Origin: Alcaligenaceae bacterium
Lineage (GTDB): Bacteria > Pseudomonadota > Gammaproteobacteria > Burkholderiales > Burkholderiaceae_B
Assembly: GCA_012518515.1 (NCBI GenBank)
Contig: JAAYRZ010000132.1
Coordinates: 20,795 to 84,794 of the forward strand
Direction: 5' to 3'
Length of the DNA: 64,000 bases
Of this stretch, positions 46,508 to 56,337 are shown piece after piece. A model generated the notes under the pieces. It was not told the origin of the DNA and ran no database searches. It worked only from the letters and a program-made list of their open reading frames with translations. How positions within the stretch are numbered: position 1 is the stretch's first letter; every line of letters begins with the position of its first letter. Made by a program: the position numbers and the translations under genes.

Positions 46508-49500
46508 CTAGTCCCTAAAGAAGCGACGATAAACCATTTCAATACCACTGACGGTACCCACCTTGGCATCTACCGTGAGATGACGAATCAAGGTATAACT
46601 CACCCTAGCTACGGTCCCACTACCTGATAAAGCCTGCTCAATACTAGCGTTAATACCTTGCTTTAAACGTTTGCTGACCTGGACAAACTGCTCTGATATG
46701 TCATTTTGTCCTTCATAAGAAGTACTATCACCGACCGTACGACGTGGCAAAATAGAACCCGACTCACCTACATCCCCTTTACGGATGGCTATATCATCAA
46801 TCCCTAATTGCTTATGAATGGGCTCACTGGCTGGGTCACCACCCAACAAAGAGGTACCTACCGTCAAGAGCATGGCTAAATCGCCGCCCCCACTATCAGG
46901 ACCTCGACCCATAATCAGCCAAGAAAGCTTTTCCACCTCACTAACCTCAGGGTAAGAAATCAAGCTGATTTTAGGATTACGTGCATTACCTACCACGCGC
47001 ATACCTGCTTCAACCTCAAGATTTCTGCGTAAAGCTTCAATATCCAAGACCGGATTCGTGATATCTCCCTGGAAGCCGATACGACCACGGCGAATTTGCA
47101 GACGTTGTCCATAAGCTTCAATAGCACCACCACGGGTGTTGAATTGTCCCTCAGCAGTGAGTTCATTGTGCGCTTGTTTAATCGTAATTGCGCCAACTAA
47201 ACCAGCATCTAGTCCAAAACCGACCACATAGAAACGAGGGCCCAAATCGACCGTAAAACTAAGATCTAGATCTAAATCTGAAGCACTCGGCTGAGGTGCC
47301 TCCTCCCCTTTACGAACAATCACCACATCGGAGTCCAGTGTAGGGGCAGTACCTTTAATATCGACACTTACCCAACCCGCATCAGCGGTGACCTTACCAT
47401 CAACGATAATCCTCGGCAAAGCGACATCAACATTTACCTCACCACTCATCATTGCAAAGCGATCAGTACGCTGCAAAATCGGATAGTGGTCAAAGAGGAC
47501 ATTGACATCTCCACGAGAGCTTAATAAATTCCATTTCCCGCTAATATCAAGACTACCATTTTGAGCTGGCGGATTTTCTTCAATCCACTGACGTGTTCGC
47601 CATTCATTAGGGGTAATGCGAATCACACTAGGGAAATGCAAGCGATTTATCACTATATCATTGCCATTTAGCCCCAGATCCAAAGTGCCATCAAGTAAAC
47701 GAATACCATTTTCGACCTCAACAATGCGTAACTCTTCCGCTTTTACCCCACCAGAACTGATCCAATTACCCCCTCGGTAATTGGCGGTCACGTCGATATC
47801 TACCTGACCACCTAACTCCAGTAAATCACCTGTCAGCCCTGTTAACCAAGAGATATCATCAATTCGACCCACTACCCTAGCCTCTGTAGAGCTATCAAAC
47901 ACAGGTGAAAAGCCATTTAGGTTTAAGCGCGCACTTCCCTGCAAGTTTCCTTTACTCTGTGTCGCAAAGTCTAAATCAGCAGTCAACAGACTATTAGTTT
48001 CCCCTTGTCTTTGACTACTAATACGTAACTCCAGCTGCTCTAAGCCAAGTGGTACGGGAGGATCGCTCGGGATAATAAAGTCACCACCACGGTTCAATAA
48101 ACTCGCTGTACCAGCTAAAGCTCCATCAAAGTCCAGATTCCATTCCAAATCAAAGATTGGCGGGTCAGCCACAGGGATTTCTCGCCCACGGACAACAATA
48201 CCGTGATTTAAAGACTTACCGTTTTGTCCATTAGCTCCCAAGTGTAATCCTAGCGCATCAGTCACATCGGCAATTAGCTGAGGAGTTAAGGCAAGTCCTC
48301 GCAGTGCTCCCTGCGTATCAAATTTCCCCTCTTTACCAGTTGACCCACCCTGCTCCAACGCAATGGTGTGTTCACCCGGAAGTACAATACTGACCGTAGA
48401 GGCACCCACATCCCATTGTGGCTTAGCCCCTGCACCCTGTGGAATAAAACTTAAATCCACTGCCTCTGCTTGAGTCACAGCAAAGCCAGCATGTTGAACA
48501 TCCAAATACTCCAAGGTGCCAGCCCAGCCTTCGTAACCCTCCTCAAGTGTTTGCCAGCCACCCATCGTTCGAATTTCAAAATCTATAGGTGCTTTGCCTA
48601 GCTCACTGAAGTCGCCTTGACTAAATCTACCTTTAGCAGCGAACTGATTATCGCTAATACTGCCATCAAGCGCTAAATCCAGAGCAATTGAACCAGGTAA
48701 ATCAGGCCATAAGTCACTTAGGCGTGGGGCTTTAATCGACAGTTTAAAACTATCGTCTTGCCTACCAAAAGAGCCATCAGAAACAATATGACTCTGACCT
48801 AACTGTAAATTAATATCTGCTTTTTCTAAATTGAAATTATGTTCATCCTGGAACAGCAAACCAAAATCAAGACTACCTTGTAGAGGCTGATTATTCCACC
48901 GACTATCCTCTAGGAATTTTCCAGTAACAAAGGCTTGAAGTGGCTGATTATCTTCAGATAATAAAACATTAAAATGTAGGTCACCATTGATCATTCCCGG
49001 TGGTACAGCACCGTAACTGACTTTATCCAAAGGAATACCACTGGTTTGTAATAGACCGTAAAGGCGTGTGTTTTCGTAATAGTCCCCAGCAGAACCAGTA
49101 AAAACATACGAATTTATAGCTGAACTATCGGGTAGCGTGAGATTAATCTGCGCACGCTCTAACATGAAGGGACTCGCAGGATGCAAAAACACATCGGCCA
49201 GCAACTTAGAGTTAGGTCCTTGACCCTCAGCCGAAATATGCATACCACCTGCTGTAACAGCATACTCCGCCGGCAACTCTGATGTTTCACTGTCACCAAC
49301 TTGCAGGTTCAAATAATCGAAATCTAATGGGACCGGTGTAGGGAAAGGCCATAAACCGGAGGTAAATTTGCGTTGTAAATTCAGATGGCCACTCAGTTGC
49401 TCTTCTTGCTTAAACGCCCAATCTGCGTCAACTACAAGCTCATCTTCTGGATTTATTGCCTGCGGAGGTGAAAGCAGCTTTTTACTACTAAAAGAATCCA

Positions 49501-52500
49501 CTATTGCTAATAAATACTCATAAAGCGTCATGCTTACAGCTAAGTCATTTAGTGCCCCTTCACTCTCCCAATGTTGAGCCTGCCCCTGACTATATTGATG
49601 CTGAATCAGGCTTTGACGACCGTCAGGATACTGTAACCCTAGCTCAGCCTCAGCCACTTCCCAGCTAAATGCTTGTTTGTCCGTAGGTAAATGGAGGTCT
49701 AGCTGCACTGGCATCAAACTGTTTAATGCCAAACCGGCATAAGATGCAGATAACTCATTTAGTGATAATTGCCAATTCTGTGGCGTCGCTTCATCAAATA
49801 CTACCTCTCCACCTACGTCGAGATTAACTAATAAAGGTTGCTGATCCTGGTCTTCTGCTAAAAAACTGTCATACAAAAGCTCTAAGCTCAAGCTATGTTG
49901 AGAAGGCCCGCCTTGAAGTAATACGTCTCCCTGCACTTGTCCTAATGTATCAGGCCACCAATCGGCCAATTCAGGTATCTGAATTTCTAGTTTAAGCGCA
50001 TCACTATCTGCACCTAAATCACCGCCTAAATTAATATAAGAACGGTCAAGAGCTACTCTGGTCTCAACATCAGCCAACTTCAACTGATACCACTTAGGAG
50101 TAGCTAGGCTAGCATCTAACTCACGCTGCTGCGCTAAAGCAAAAACCCCACTTAAATCTACCTTAGCTTTAAGCTGCCCTTCTAGATCATGTTGATTCCA
50201 TCGACTGCCTGATTCTATCTTTAAATCTGGTGTCAGATTCATGATCAAATCACGTTGTAAAATTGTTGCCTGCACAGTCCCAGCAAGATTTAAAGAAGAC
50301 TCATCTGGTAAATGACCTAAAGAAAAAGCATTAAGATCGAATGCATCCGCATCAATCGTAGCCTGCCAATTTTGCACCTGTTCTTGCTCTACTGATCTGA
50401 CAGTATCGACATCCACCTCTAAGGAGCCACCATCAGTACTCTTTAAACTAATAGCCGCCTTCTTTAGAGCCATCGCAAAACCACTCTCAAGACTCAAATC
50501 CGCATTTAACTCGGAATGCTCACCCAAGCCGTGGGTAGTGATTAGCATCTGGCTAATTTCCTCATCTACGCCACTACCCAACTCAACGCTAATTGACGAT
50601 AAGTCTAATGGTAATGGGTGCTCTAATGGCAAGATAGTATCGCCAGATTGACGGTTAAGATGAATGAGCCCAACCAAACTGGGCTGAGCATTTAAACTCC
50701 AAGAGCCATCATAAGCAATTGCTGTGATTTGATTTTTACGCTCGATGGTGCTTTGTGCAGTAAGCAACGCTTGTTGATGAGCTTGCTGCTCCTCTACCGA
50801 CATACTTTTAACATCTTTAGCTTGTAAGACCGCTAATGTTGCTGTCAAGTTTTCTTCCAAGCCTAATAATTGCAATAAGCGATTATCAAGTATCAGATCA
50901 CTGAATCGACCCTCTGTCTCCCAACCACTGCCTGTAACTTGGGTATTTAAATGCTGTAACACTCCTTGGTGTTCACCCGGTAGCGTAAGGACTATATTTG
51001 CCTCTGCAATATCAAATAAAAAGTCACTCTCTGCTTGCTTAAAACTTAAATGAGTTTCTTCTTGCTGTACTAATTTAAATCCCGCATGCTCTGCCTGTAA
51101 TTGTTGCAACTCAGCTTGCCAATGGTAACGCCCCTCATCACTGCTAAGCTTTCCTAACAAGTCAAGATGTAAATCCACAGGCTCTTTACCTAAACCATAT
51201 TGCAAAGAGACCTGCTCAGCCACTGAGAGTGACTCCTCAACTGCTGGTTGAGGGTTATGTTTGAGCTCTGCTTTAAGATCGTGATCGCTGAGATTACCCA
51301 ATAAATTTAATTTAAACTCAGCACTGCCATTCAGACTAGCAACTAACTGGGATAAATCTTGTAAATCGACATCAAGCTGTAAACCATCATGTGATTGCTC
51401 TGAGCTTAAAAACTGTCCTTTAGATTCAATCGTATTGTCACCAAGATTCATTAAGATATCTGCTTGATTTAAACGTAACTTCTCCCAAGCAGTAATACCC
51501 TCATCAACCAAGACATCGTTAAAATCTACATTGATATTAACTCCAGCATTAAGAGCCTCACCGCCCCAACGGCTTCCTCTAAAAACCCCACCTGTAAATA
51601 CTAGTGCTTGTAATTGAGCTTGCTCACTAAAATCAACACTAAAGTCAAAGGCAGAATCTAGACGTGACCCCGCCTGTAACAAGTCCAACATGAAGTTATC
51701 TGTTGTGATGGTTCCTGTAAGACGATTAAATGACTGCTCTACGCCTTGCTCGAAGTCTTCTGCTACTTTATGCTGCTCAGAATCAACTTCTGCATGGAAG
51801 CGCATATTTTTTGCAACAGTCAGATCAATTAAGGCATTTTTTAGAGGAATTGTCGACTCTAAGTTCAGAGTAGATTCAATATTTAAATCTAAGCCCTGAG
51901 CAACGCCATCAGCAGCCAACTTAATATGTAAATCATCAAGTCCGCCATCGACCTCTACCGTGGCATCCACCTGACAATGTGTTTGTATTTTTAAGTCACC
52001 AGTCTTACCAAGCAAATAATCTACACATAATGGTGATTGCGTATGCAAGCCCTCATTGACTGCACCTAGGCTGACATGCATCGGCCACGGATAGGCCAAT
52101 TTTTCTAGGGCAACCGTACCCTGCAATTCGCTCTTGACATCTGGATGCGTCACGGTTAAACGCTTAAGCTCCGCCGTTGTACCGTTACTATCCAGTACCA
52201 AAGTTTCTAAGTCAAAATTATTTAAGCCCACTGGTAAATGCTTACCTTGTGGATCAGTCATCGTAAATTGACCCACAGACACTTTATCGACCTGGATCGA
52301 AATAGGTAGACTCAATTCGGCAGCTGACTCTTCCTCGTCCACTGTCGGCTCAGTGGGAAAAAGAGTCAGGCTCAAATCACCGGTCATGATATGTACTACA
52401 TGTAAACGTGCCCGTAATAAACTTAACCAGTTCACGGCCAAAGCATTGTCTTGAGCGACAATTTTTACAGCAGGCGTATTTATTTCTAATTCTTTGCTGC

Positions 52501-52678
52501 GAATACCACTCCAGATAGTGCCTTCAATCTGCACCATACGGCCATTAATTTGTGACATCACCGTATTTAACAGCCACCTGCTTCCCGACTGTGTCCCCAC
52601 TAAAAAGGCTAGTGCAGTAAACAGCAGTATCAGTACAAAAGCGACTAGTCTTAGCCAGGTAAATCTGAAAAATTTCAT
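46508..52678 (-). CDS. tamB: TamB, translocation and assembly module inner-membrane subunit
   Basis: TamB is an AsmA-like periplasm-spanning protein anchored in the inner membrane; with TamA it supports outer-membrane protein assembly and probably lipid transport. This one is 2056 residues, against 1259 in E. coli. A signal anchor is visible at about 10-30, followed by a long region of repeated beta-strand segments (many LxLxxLS-like units that should form a hydrophobic-groove beta taco), ending with the conserved DUF490 domain in the last 350 residues (TRGGAIEAYGQRLQIRRGRIGFQG and the final FVQVSKRLKQGI). It starts 12 bases after tamA, so the two are one transcript. Confidence 0.95.
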   Translation of the reverse strand: MKFFRFTWLRLVAFVLILLFTALAFLVGTQSGSRWLLNTVMSQINGRMVQIEGTIWSGIRSKELEINTPAVKIVAQDNALAVNWLSLLRARLHVVHIMTGDLSLTLFPTEPTVDEEESAAELSLPISIQVDKVSVGQFTMTDPQGKHLPVGLNNFDLETLVLDSNGTTAELKRLTVTHPDVKSELQGTVALEKLAYPWPMHVSLGAVNEGLHTQSPLCVDYLLGKTGDLKIQTHCQVDATVEVDGGLDDLHIKLAADGVAQGLDLNIESTLNLESTIPLKNALIDLTVAKNMRFHAEVDSEQHKVAEDFEQGVEQSFNRLTGTITTDNFMLDLLQAGSRLDSAFDFSVDFSEQAQLQALVFTGGVFRGSRWGGEALNAGVNINVDFNDVLVDEGITAWEKLRLNQADILMNLGDNTIESKGQFLSSEQSHDGLQLDVDLQDLSQLVASLNGSAEFKLNLLGNLSDHDLKAELKHNPQPAVEESLSVAEQVSLQYGLGKEPVDLHLDLLGKLSSDEGRYHWQAELQQLQAEHAGFKLVQQEETHLSFKQAESDFLFDIAEANIVLTLPGEHQGVLQHLNTQVTGSGWETEGRFSDLILDNRLLQLLGLEENLTATLAVLQAKDVKSMSVEEQQAHQQALLTAQSTIERKNQITAIAYDGSWSLNAQPSLVGLIHLNRQSGDTILPLEHPLPLDLSSISVELGSGVDEEISQMLITTHGLGEHSELNADLSLESGFAMALKKAAISLKSTDGGSLEVDVDTVRSVEQEQVQNWQATIDADAFDLNAFSLGHLPDESSLNLAGTVQATILQRDLIMNLTPDLKIESGSRWNQHDLEGQLKAKVDLSGVFALAQQRELDASLATPKWYQLKLADVETRVALDRSYINLGGDLGADSDALKLEIQIPELADWWPDTLGQVQGDVLLQGGPSQHSLSLELLYDSFLAEDQDQQPLLVNLDVGGEVVFDEATPQNWQLSLNELSASYAGLALNSLMPVQLDLHLPTDKQAFSWEVAEAELGLQYPDGRQSLIQHQYSQGQAQHWESEGALNDLAVSMTLYEYLLAIVDSFSSKKLLSPPQAINPEDELVVDADWAFKQEEQLSGHLNLQRKFTSGLWPFPTPVPLDFDYLNLQVGDSETSELPAEYAVTAGGMHISAEGQGPNSKLLADVFLHPASPFMLERAQINLTLPDSSAINSYVFTGSAGDYYENTRLYGLLQTSGIPLDKVSYGAVPPGMINGDLHFNVLLSEDNQPLQAFVTGKFLEDSRWNNQPLQGSLDFGLLFQDEHNFNLEKADINLQLGQSHIVSDGSFGRQDDSFKLSIKAPRLSDLWPDLPGSIALDLALDGSISDNQFAAKGRFSQGDFSELGKAPIDFEIRTMGGWQTLEEGYEGWAGTLEYLDVQHAGFAVTQAEAVDLSFIPQGAGAKPQWDVGASTVSIVLPGEHTIALEQGGSTGKEGKFDTQGALRGLALTPQLIADVTDALGLHLGANGQNGKSLNHGIVVRGREIPVADPPIFDLEWNLDFDGALAGTASLLNRGGDFIIPSDPPVPLGLEQLELRISSQRQGETNSLLTADLDFATQSKGNLQGSARLNLNGFSPVFDSSTEARVVGRIDDISWLTGLTGDLLELGGQVDIDVTANYRGGNWISSGGVKAEELRIVEVENGIRLLDGTLDLGLNGNDIVINRLHFPSVIRITPNEWRTRQWIEENPPAQNGSLDISGKWNLLSSRGDVNVLFDHYPILQRTDRFAMMSGEVNVDVALPRIIVDGKVTADAGWVSVDIKGTAPTLDSDVVIVRKGEEAPQPSASDLDLDLSFTVDLGPRFYVVGFGLDAGLVGAITIKQAHNELTAEGQFNTRGGAIEAYGQRLQIRRGRIGFQGDITNPVLDIEALRRNLEVEAGMRVVGNARNPKISLISYPEVSEVEKLSWLIMGRGPDSGGGDLAMLLTVGTSLLGGDPASEPIHKQLGIDDIAIRKGDVGESGSILPRRTVGDSTSYEGQNDISEQFVQVSKRLKQGINASIEQALSGSGTVARVSYTLIRHLTVDAKVGTVSGIEMVYRRFFRD

Positions 52679-52690
52679 AGTTTCTTGCTA

Positions 52691-54625
52691 TTAGAAAGCC
52701 ATGCCAAGGGAGAAATGCCAACGCAACTTACGATCTCGTTGCCCATAAGCGACGTCCAAAAATAAAGGACCCGCAGGCGTTTTAATGCGTGCACCTACAC
52801 CATAACCCACATGCATCTTCATGTCTTTAAATTTGGGAGCAGCATCACCCGCATCAACGAAGTAAGCAATACCAAAGGTGTCATTAAAATAATGTGTGTA
52901 TTCCACACTAGCGACAGCTAAAGCCCGCGTACCGACAACACTTTTATGGATATCTTCGCCTATACCAAAATAACGATAACCACGAATTGAACCGGCACCT
53001 CCAGTACGATAACCGAAATCGTCAGGAATTCGCGTACTGGTTTTAGCGTGCACATAACCTACTTCAGCACGCACGGTAATATTGTCACGGCGACCCACTG
53101 GCCACCATTGCTGCGCACGCACTGAGGTTCTGGCAAAAGGGTCGCCCCGTTCTAAATCTGCACCAACACCTAGGCCAACAGCAATCAAGTTACCCGAACG
53201 CGGGTCAAATTTATTATCGACATCGCGTCGCAACAGGTCATATGTCATCACCGCATTGGGTAATTCAAATTTAGGCTGCCCCTTACGTCGCACCTCATCG
53301 TATGCAATAGCACTGGACAAACGACTCTCATACTCAACTCGACTGTGAGGATCTAGTTTGAACTCATTAGTTCGACGCCAACCTAAGGCAAAGCGACTGA
53401 CCTCCTCATCAGAATAGTCAGAATGTCGGGCCACCAGACCAAAACTATCCACCGTACCGTCATAATTAGGCGCACGATAGATATCCAAATAACCACGCTG
53501 TTCCTTCAAACCTAAGCTGGCGCCAACCTCAAGACTAATGGGTTGATTCCAGACCACATTTTGACGATACAAGCCCTCAACCCTAAACGTATTTACATCA
53601 TCAAAACCGACAGCACCAGAAACCACACGCGCCGCGCCCTCAGTAACTCGCACCAAGACCGGTAGGGTTGCTTCGTCTTCCTCATAAATCGTCGGATCGT
53701 CTGGTTTCTTTACTGTAACAAAGGCACCACGGAAAAAATTAGTTGATTGTAAGGTTTGCTGCCACTCATCTAATTTTTGTTGAGAAAAAGCCTCTCCAGG
53801 CTCATAACGCACATAACGCCTAATCAAACTAAGTGGTACACGACGCAAACCATGTACTTCGGTATGACCTAAACGAACCGCCGGACCGCTATCAATAAGA
53901 GTATGAAGATCGGCGGTTGACTCGTCTGGGTCAATAAGCGCTTGGGATTGGGTCATGCGAGCAAGATAAAAATCATCTGCCGCTACTGCCTCTAAAAGTG
54001 AGTTTTTAGAGTTACTCCACGTGCGATTAATAAAGACCTCGTCCTTTGGTAGCCCCCAATCCTGTCTGATTGTCTCAAGACGCTGCTCATAGCTAGGCGA
54101 ATTAGCAATGGTACCAACGAATTCATTATTAACCGACTGAACTCGGGTCAACTCACCAGGCTCAATACTAATATCCCATGTTTCACCCTCAAAGTCCTCA
54201 CCCACTTCAAGTGTTACAACAGGATCAAAATAACCCCTGGTGGCTAGCGATGAAAGCACCGCATCGCGGCCTCGCCGACGAATCCGATCGGCTTCACGGC
54301 TATCCTGATCATCGGCTTGGCGCACCACGGAAGAAATAGCAGCATCAACAACAGACAAGTCTTCAGGTGCCAAGCCTCCGGGCATAATGATGACCTCGGG
54401 CACCCTAACTTCCTCTTCGGCCTCTGCCTCTTCAAGCGCCTTAGCCGCCTCAGCCTCAGCCAATGCTTGAGCCTCAGCTTCTTCTGCACGCTGACGCTCA
54501 CGCTCATAAATCGGTCCACTTAAGGACTCTGACTGAGCCATAGCTATCTCTGCAAACCCTGTACTTAACAAAGCTGCTAAAAAAATATAAGGATACTTAC
54601 GAAGAAAGTTGCTCGTCGAACCCAT
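52691..54625 (-). CDS. tamA: TamA, outer-membrane BamA-family translocation protein
   Basis: TamA is an Omp85 protein with POTRA domains and a 16-stranded C-terminal barrel. This 644-residue form has a signal peptide (about 1-31, AMA-Q cleavage), then a linker of about 40 residues almost entirely Glu, Ala, Arg and Gln (about 40-75) that should be a charged helix, then the POTRA region (about 85-330) and the barrel with the GAGSIRGYRY insertion motif near 540 and a final aromatic residue (F644), as expected for outer-membrane insertion. E. coli TamA is 577 residues; the extra is mainly the helix. It follows mrp and precedes tamB. Confidence 0.95.
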   Translation of the reverse strand: MGSTSNFLRKYPYIFLAALLSTGFAEIAMAQSESLSGPIYERERQRAEEAEAQALAEAEAAKALEEAEAEEEVRVPEVIIMPGGLAPEDLSVVDAAISSVVRQADDQDSREADRIRRRGRDAVLSSLATRGYFDPVVTLEVGEDFEGETWDISIEPGELTRVQSVNNEFVGTIANSPSYEQRLETIRQDWGLPKDEVFINRTWSNSKNSLLEAVAADDFYLARMTQSQALIDPDESTADLHTLIDSGPAVRLGHTEVHGLRRVPLSLIRRYVRYEPGEAFSQQKLDEWQQTLQSTNFFRGAFVTVKKPDDPTIYEEDEATLPVLVRVTEGAARVVSGAVGFDDVNTFRVEGLYRQNVVWNQPISLEVGASLGLKEQRGYLDIYRAPNYDGTVDSFGLVARHSDYSDEEVSRFALGWRRTNEFKLDPHSRVEYESRLSSAIAYDEVRRKGQPKFELPNAVMTYDLLRRDVDNKFDPRSGNLIAVGLGVGADLERGDPFARTSVRAQQWWPVGRRDNITVRAEVGYVHAKTSTRIPDDFGYRTGGAGSIRGYRYFGIGEDIHKSVVGTRALAVASVEYTHYFNDTFGIAYFVDAGDAAPKFKDMKMHVGYGVGARIKTPAGPLFLDVAYGQRDRKLRWHFSLGMAF

Positions 54626-54674
54626 CAGTTGCTAATTTAGTTATTAATGTGAGCGTCTCAGTTAAACCATAAGA

Positions 54675-55799
54675 CTATAGGTTCTCCACTACTACCTTGG
54701 GAAATGCGCCTGAGCGATCCACCGGCAACTCGGAGATATTAAAGGCCAAACGACGTGCAATCAAACGATAACGCTTAGCTGCTTCTGAGTCAGGATCAGA
54801 CACTACTGTTGGCTGCCCCTCATCCGTCTGTTCACGCACTTTTTTACTAAGTGGCAAAGCGCCTAACCAAGGCACATCAAGTTCCTCAGCCATTTTTTTA
54901 CCACCTTCTTCACCAAAAATATGCTCTGCATGGCCGCAATTAGTACAGACATGGACACTCATATTTTCTACCACACCTAAGATAGGGATATTGACCTTTT
55001 GGAACATACGTAGCCCCTTGCGCGCATCTAGCAAAGCCACGTCTTGTGGTGTGGTCACAACCACAGAACCTGTCATTGGTGCCTTTTGAGAAAGCGTCAA
55101 GGCAATATCACCAGTACCCGGCGGCATATCAATAATTAAATAATCCAACTCGGGCCACGCCGTCTGATTAAGCAATTGATCAACCGCTTGAGCTACCATC
55201 GGCCCACGCAAAATAGCCGGTGCATCAGTTTCAAGCATAAAGCCAATCGAGTTCACAGCTAAGCCGTAAGCCTCTTGAGCTTTCATTCGACCACTCTCGC
55301 CCTCACCGACTGTCTCAATCTTAGCGTCTTCGATATTTAAAATTAAGGGTTGGCTCGGACCATAAACATCCGCATCCAAAATTCCTACACGAGCACCTGC
55401 TTCAGACAACGCTAAAGCAACGTTAGTAGAGGTAGTACTCTTACCTACACCACCTTTACCAGAAGATACCGCGATAATATTTTTAACCGATTTAAGTGTC
55501 TTAAGGCCACCCTGAACCACATGTGTGCGAATCAAATCCGACCATTCGATCTCAATCTCGGGAAAACCACATTCCTCAGCAATCTGGCGAATATGGATAA
55601 TGACCTTTTCCTTGTCCTTGCCCATAAAATAACCGGGTTCGAACTTGAAATGCAATGATGAGCCCTTAATTAAAGACATCACCCCTTTTTTCATACTCAA
55701 GTCACGCTCTTTAATTTTGTGACCAATATTAATTCCCAAACTAGGGTCTACTAGCTCTTTTTGTAAGCGACTGTATAAGGTTGCAAGTTCAGCATTCAT
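54675..55799 (-). CDS. apbC: Mrp/ApbC Fe-S cluster carrier ATPase
   Basis: Mrp (ApbC) is a P-loop protein that carries and delivers [4Fe-4S] clusters. The 374-residue sequence has an N-terminal MIP18-like domain (about 1-95), the deviant Walker A motif SSGKGGVGKSTTSTN at about 112-126, the Asp-rich VGILDADVYGPSQP, the switch DMPPGTGDIALT and the cluster CxxC motif VCTNCGHAEHIFG near 278-290. It is divergent from the small membrane protein and metG, and upstream of tamA with a 49-base gap. The mrp-metG arrangement is common in proteobacteria. Confidence 0.97.
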   Translation of the reverse strand: MNAELATLYSRLQKELVDPSLGINIGHKIKERDLSMKKGVMSLIKGSSLHFKFEPGYFMGKDKEKVIIHIRQIAEECGFPEIEIEWSDLIRTHVVQGGLKTLKSVKNIIAVSSGKGGVGKSTTSTNVALALSEAGARVGILDADVYGPSQPLILNIEDAKIETVGEGESGRMKAQEAYGLAVNSIGFMLETDAPAILRGPMVAQAVDQLLNQTAWPELDYLIIDMPPGTGDIALTLSQKAPMTGSVVVTTPQDVALLDARKGLRMFQKVNIPILGVVENMSVHVCTNCGHAEHIFGEEGGKKMAEELDVPWLGALPLSKKVREQTDEGQPTVVSDPDSEAAKRYRLIARRLAFNISELPVDRSGAFPKVVVENL

Positions 55800-55914
55800 T
55801 CTAATGATTTTCCAATTTTATAAAGTAGAATTAAGTAAGTAACACTTTATATATTAATTCTGTATTGCAATTAAGACTACGAAAACCAGATCAATGCACG
55901 GAGTATTTCGTACC

Positions 55915-56223
55915 ATGAAAGATTTTATTCAACGTATTTTTGCCACTATAGCCTTTATTACTATCTCTCTTGTCAGTTTAGTATTGGCTCTTACATTTAT
56001 TTTCATTCTGCTCATCGGGGTAGCCACTCTTTATGTGATTAATCGCATTCGTGGCAAGTCATTTTCACCCCAAAAGTTCTGGCGTGAACAAAGCAGCCGC
56101 GCGCGTCACAAGACTCAAAGCTTTAAAACGCACTATCAAAGTAAGTATCAACGCAGATCAGATGATTTTACACGACCTCCAGAATCTGAGGTCACCGATG
56201 TGGAGTTCCGCGAAATCAAATAA
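55915..56223 (+). CDS. Small single-pass or two-pass membrane protein, unknown function
   Basis: This is a 102-residue protein from ATG 55915 (or 109 residues from ATG 55894). Residues 4-45 are strongly hydrophobic and probably form one long or two short helices; the remainder is very basic and polar (SRARHKTQSFKTHYQSKYQRRSD), presumably cytoplasmic. GGAG at 55900-55903 is 11 bases before the 55915 ATG. I do not recognise a domain. It lies in the mrp/metG divergent region and is followed by its own terminator. Confidence 0.65.
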   Translation: MKDFIQRIFATIAFITISLVSLVLALTFIFILLIGVATLYVINRIRGKSFSPQKFWREQSSRARHKTQSFKTHYQSKYQRRSDDFTRPPESEVTDVEFREIK

Positions 56224-56282
56224 AACTCTCTTCTCATACTAGCGCCCTTCTCTTAAACAAATTACTACCAATAGATTAGAAT

Positions 56283-56311
56283 AATGGATTACTTGTTAAT
56301 CCATTGTTTTT
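56283..56311 (+). terminator. Intrinsic terminator or attenuator before metG
   Basis: A perfect 9-bp stem (56283-56291 with 56297-56305) with a 5-base loop is followed by GTTTTT. It ends the small membrane-protein transcript, but sits only 26 bases before the metG ATG, so it could also act as a metG leader attenuator. Confidence 0.65.
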
Positions 56312-56337
56312 ATCTTCTTACTAAATAGTCATCTCTT

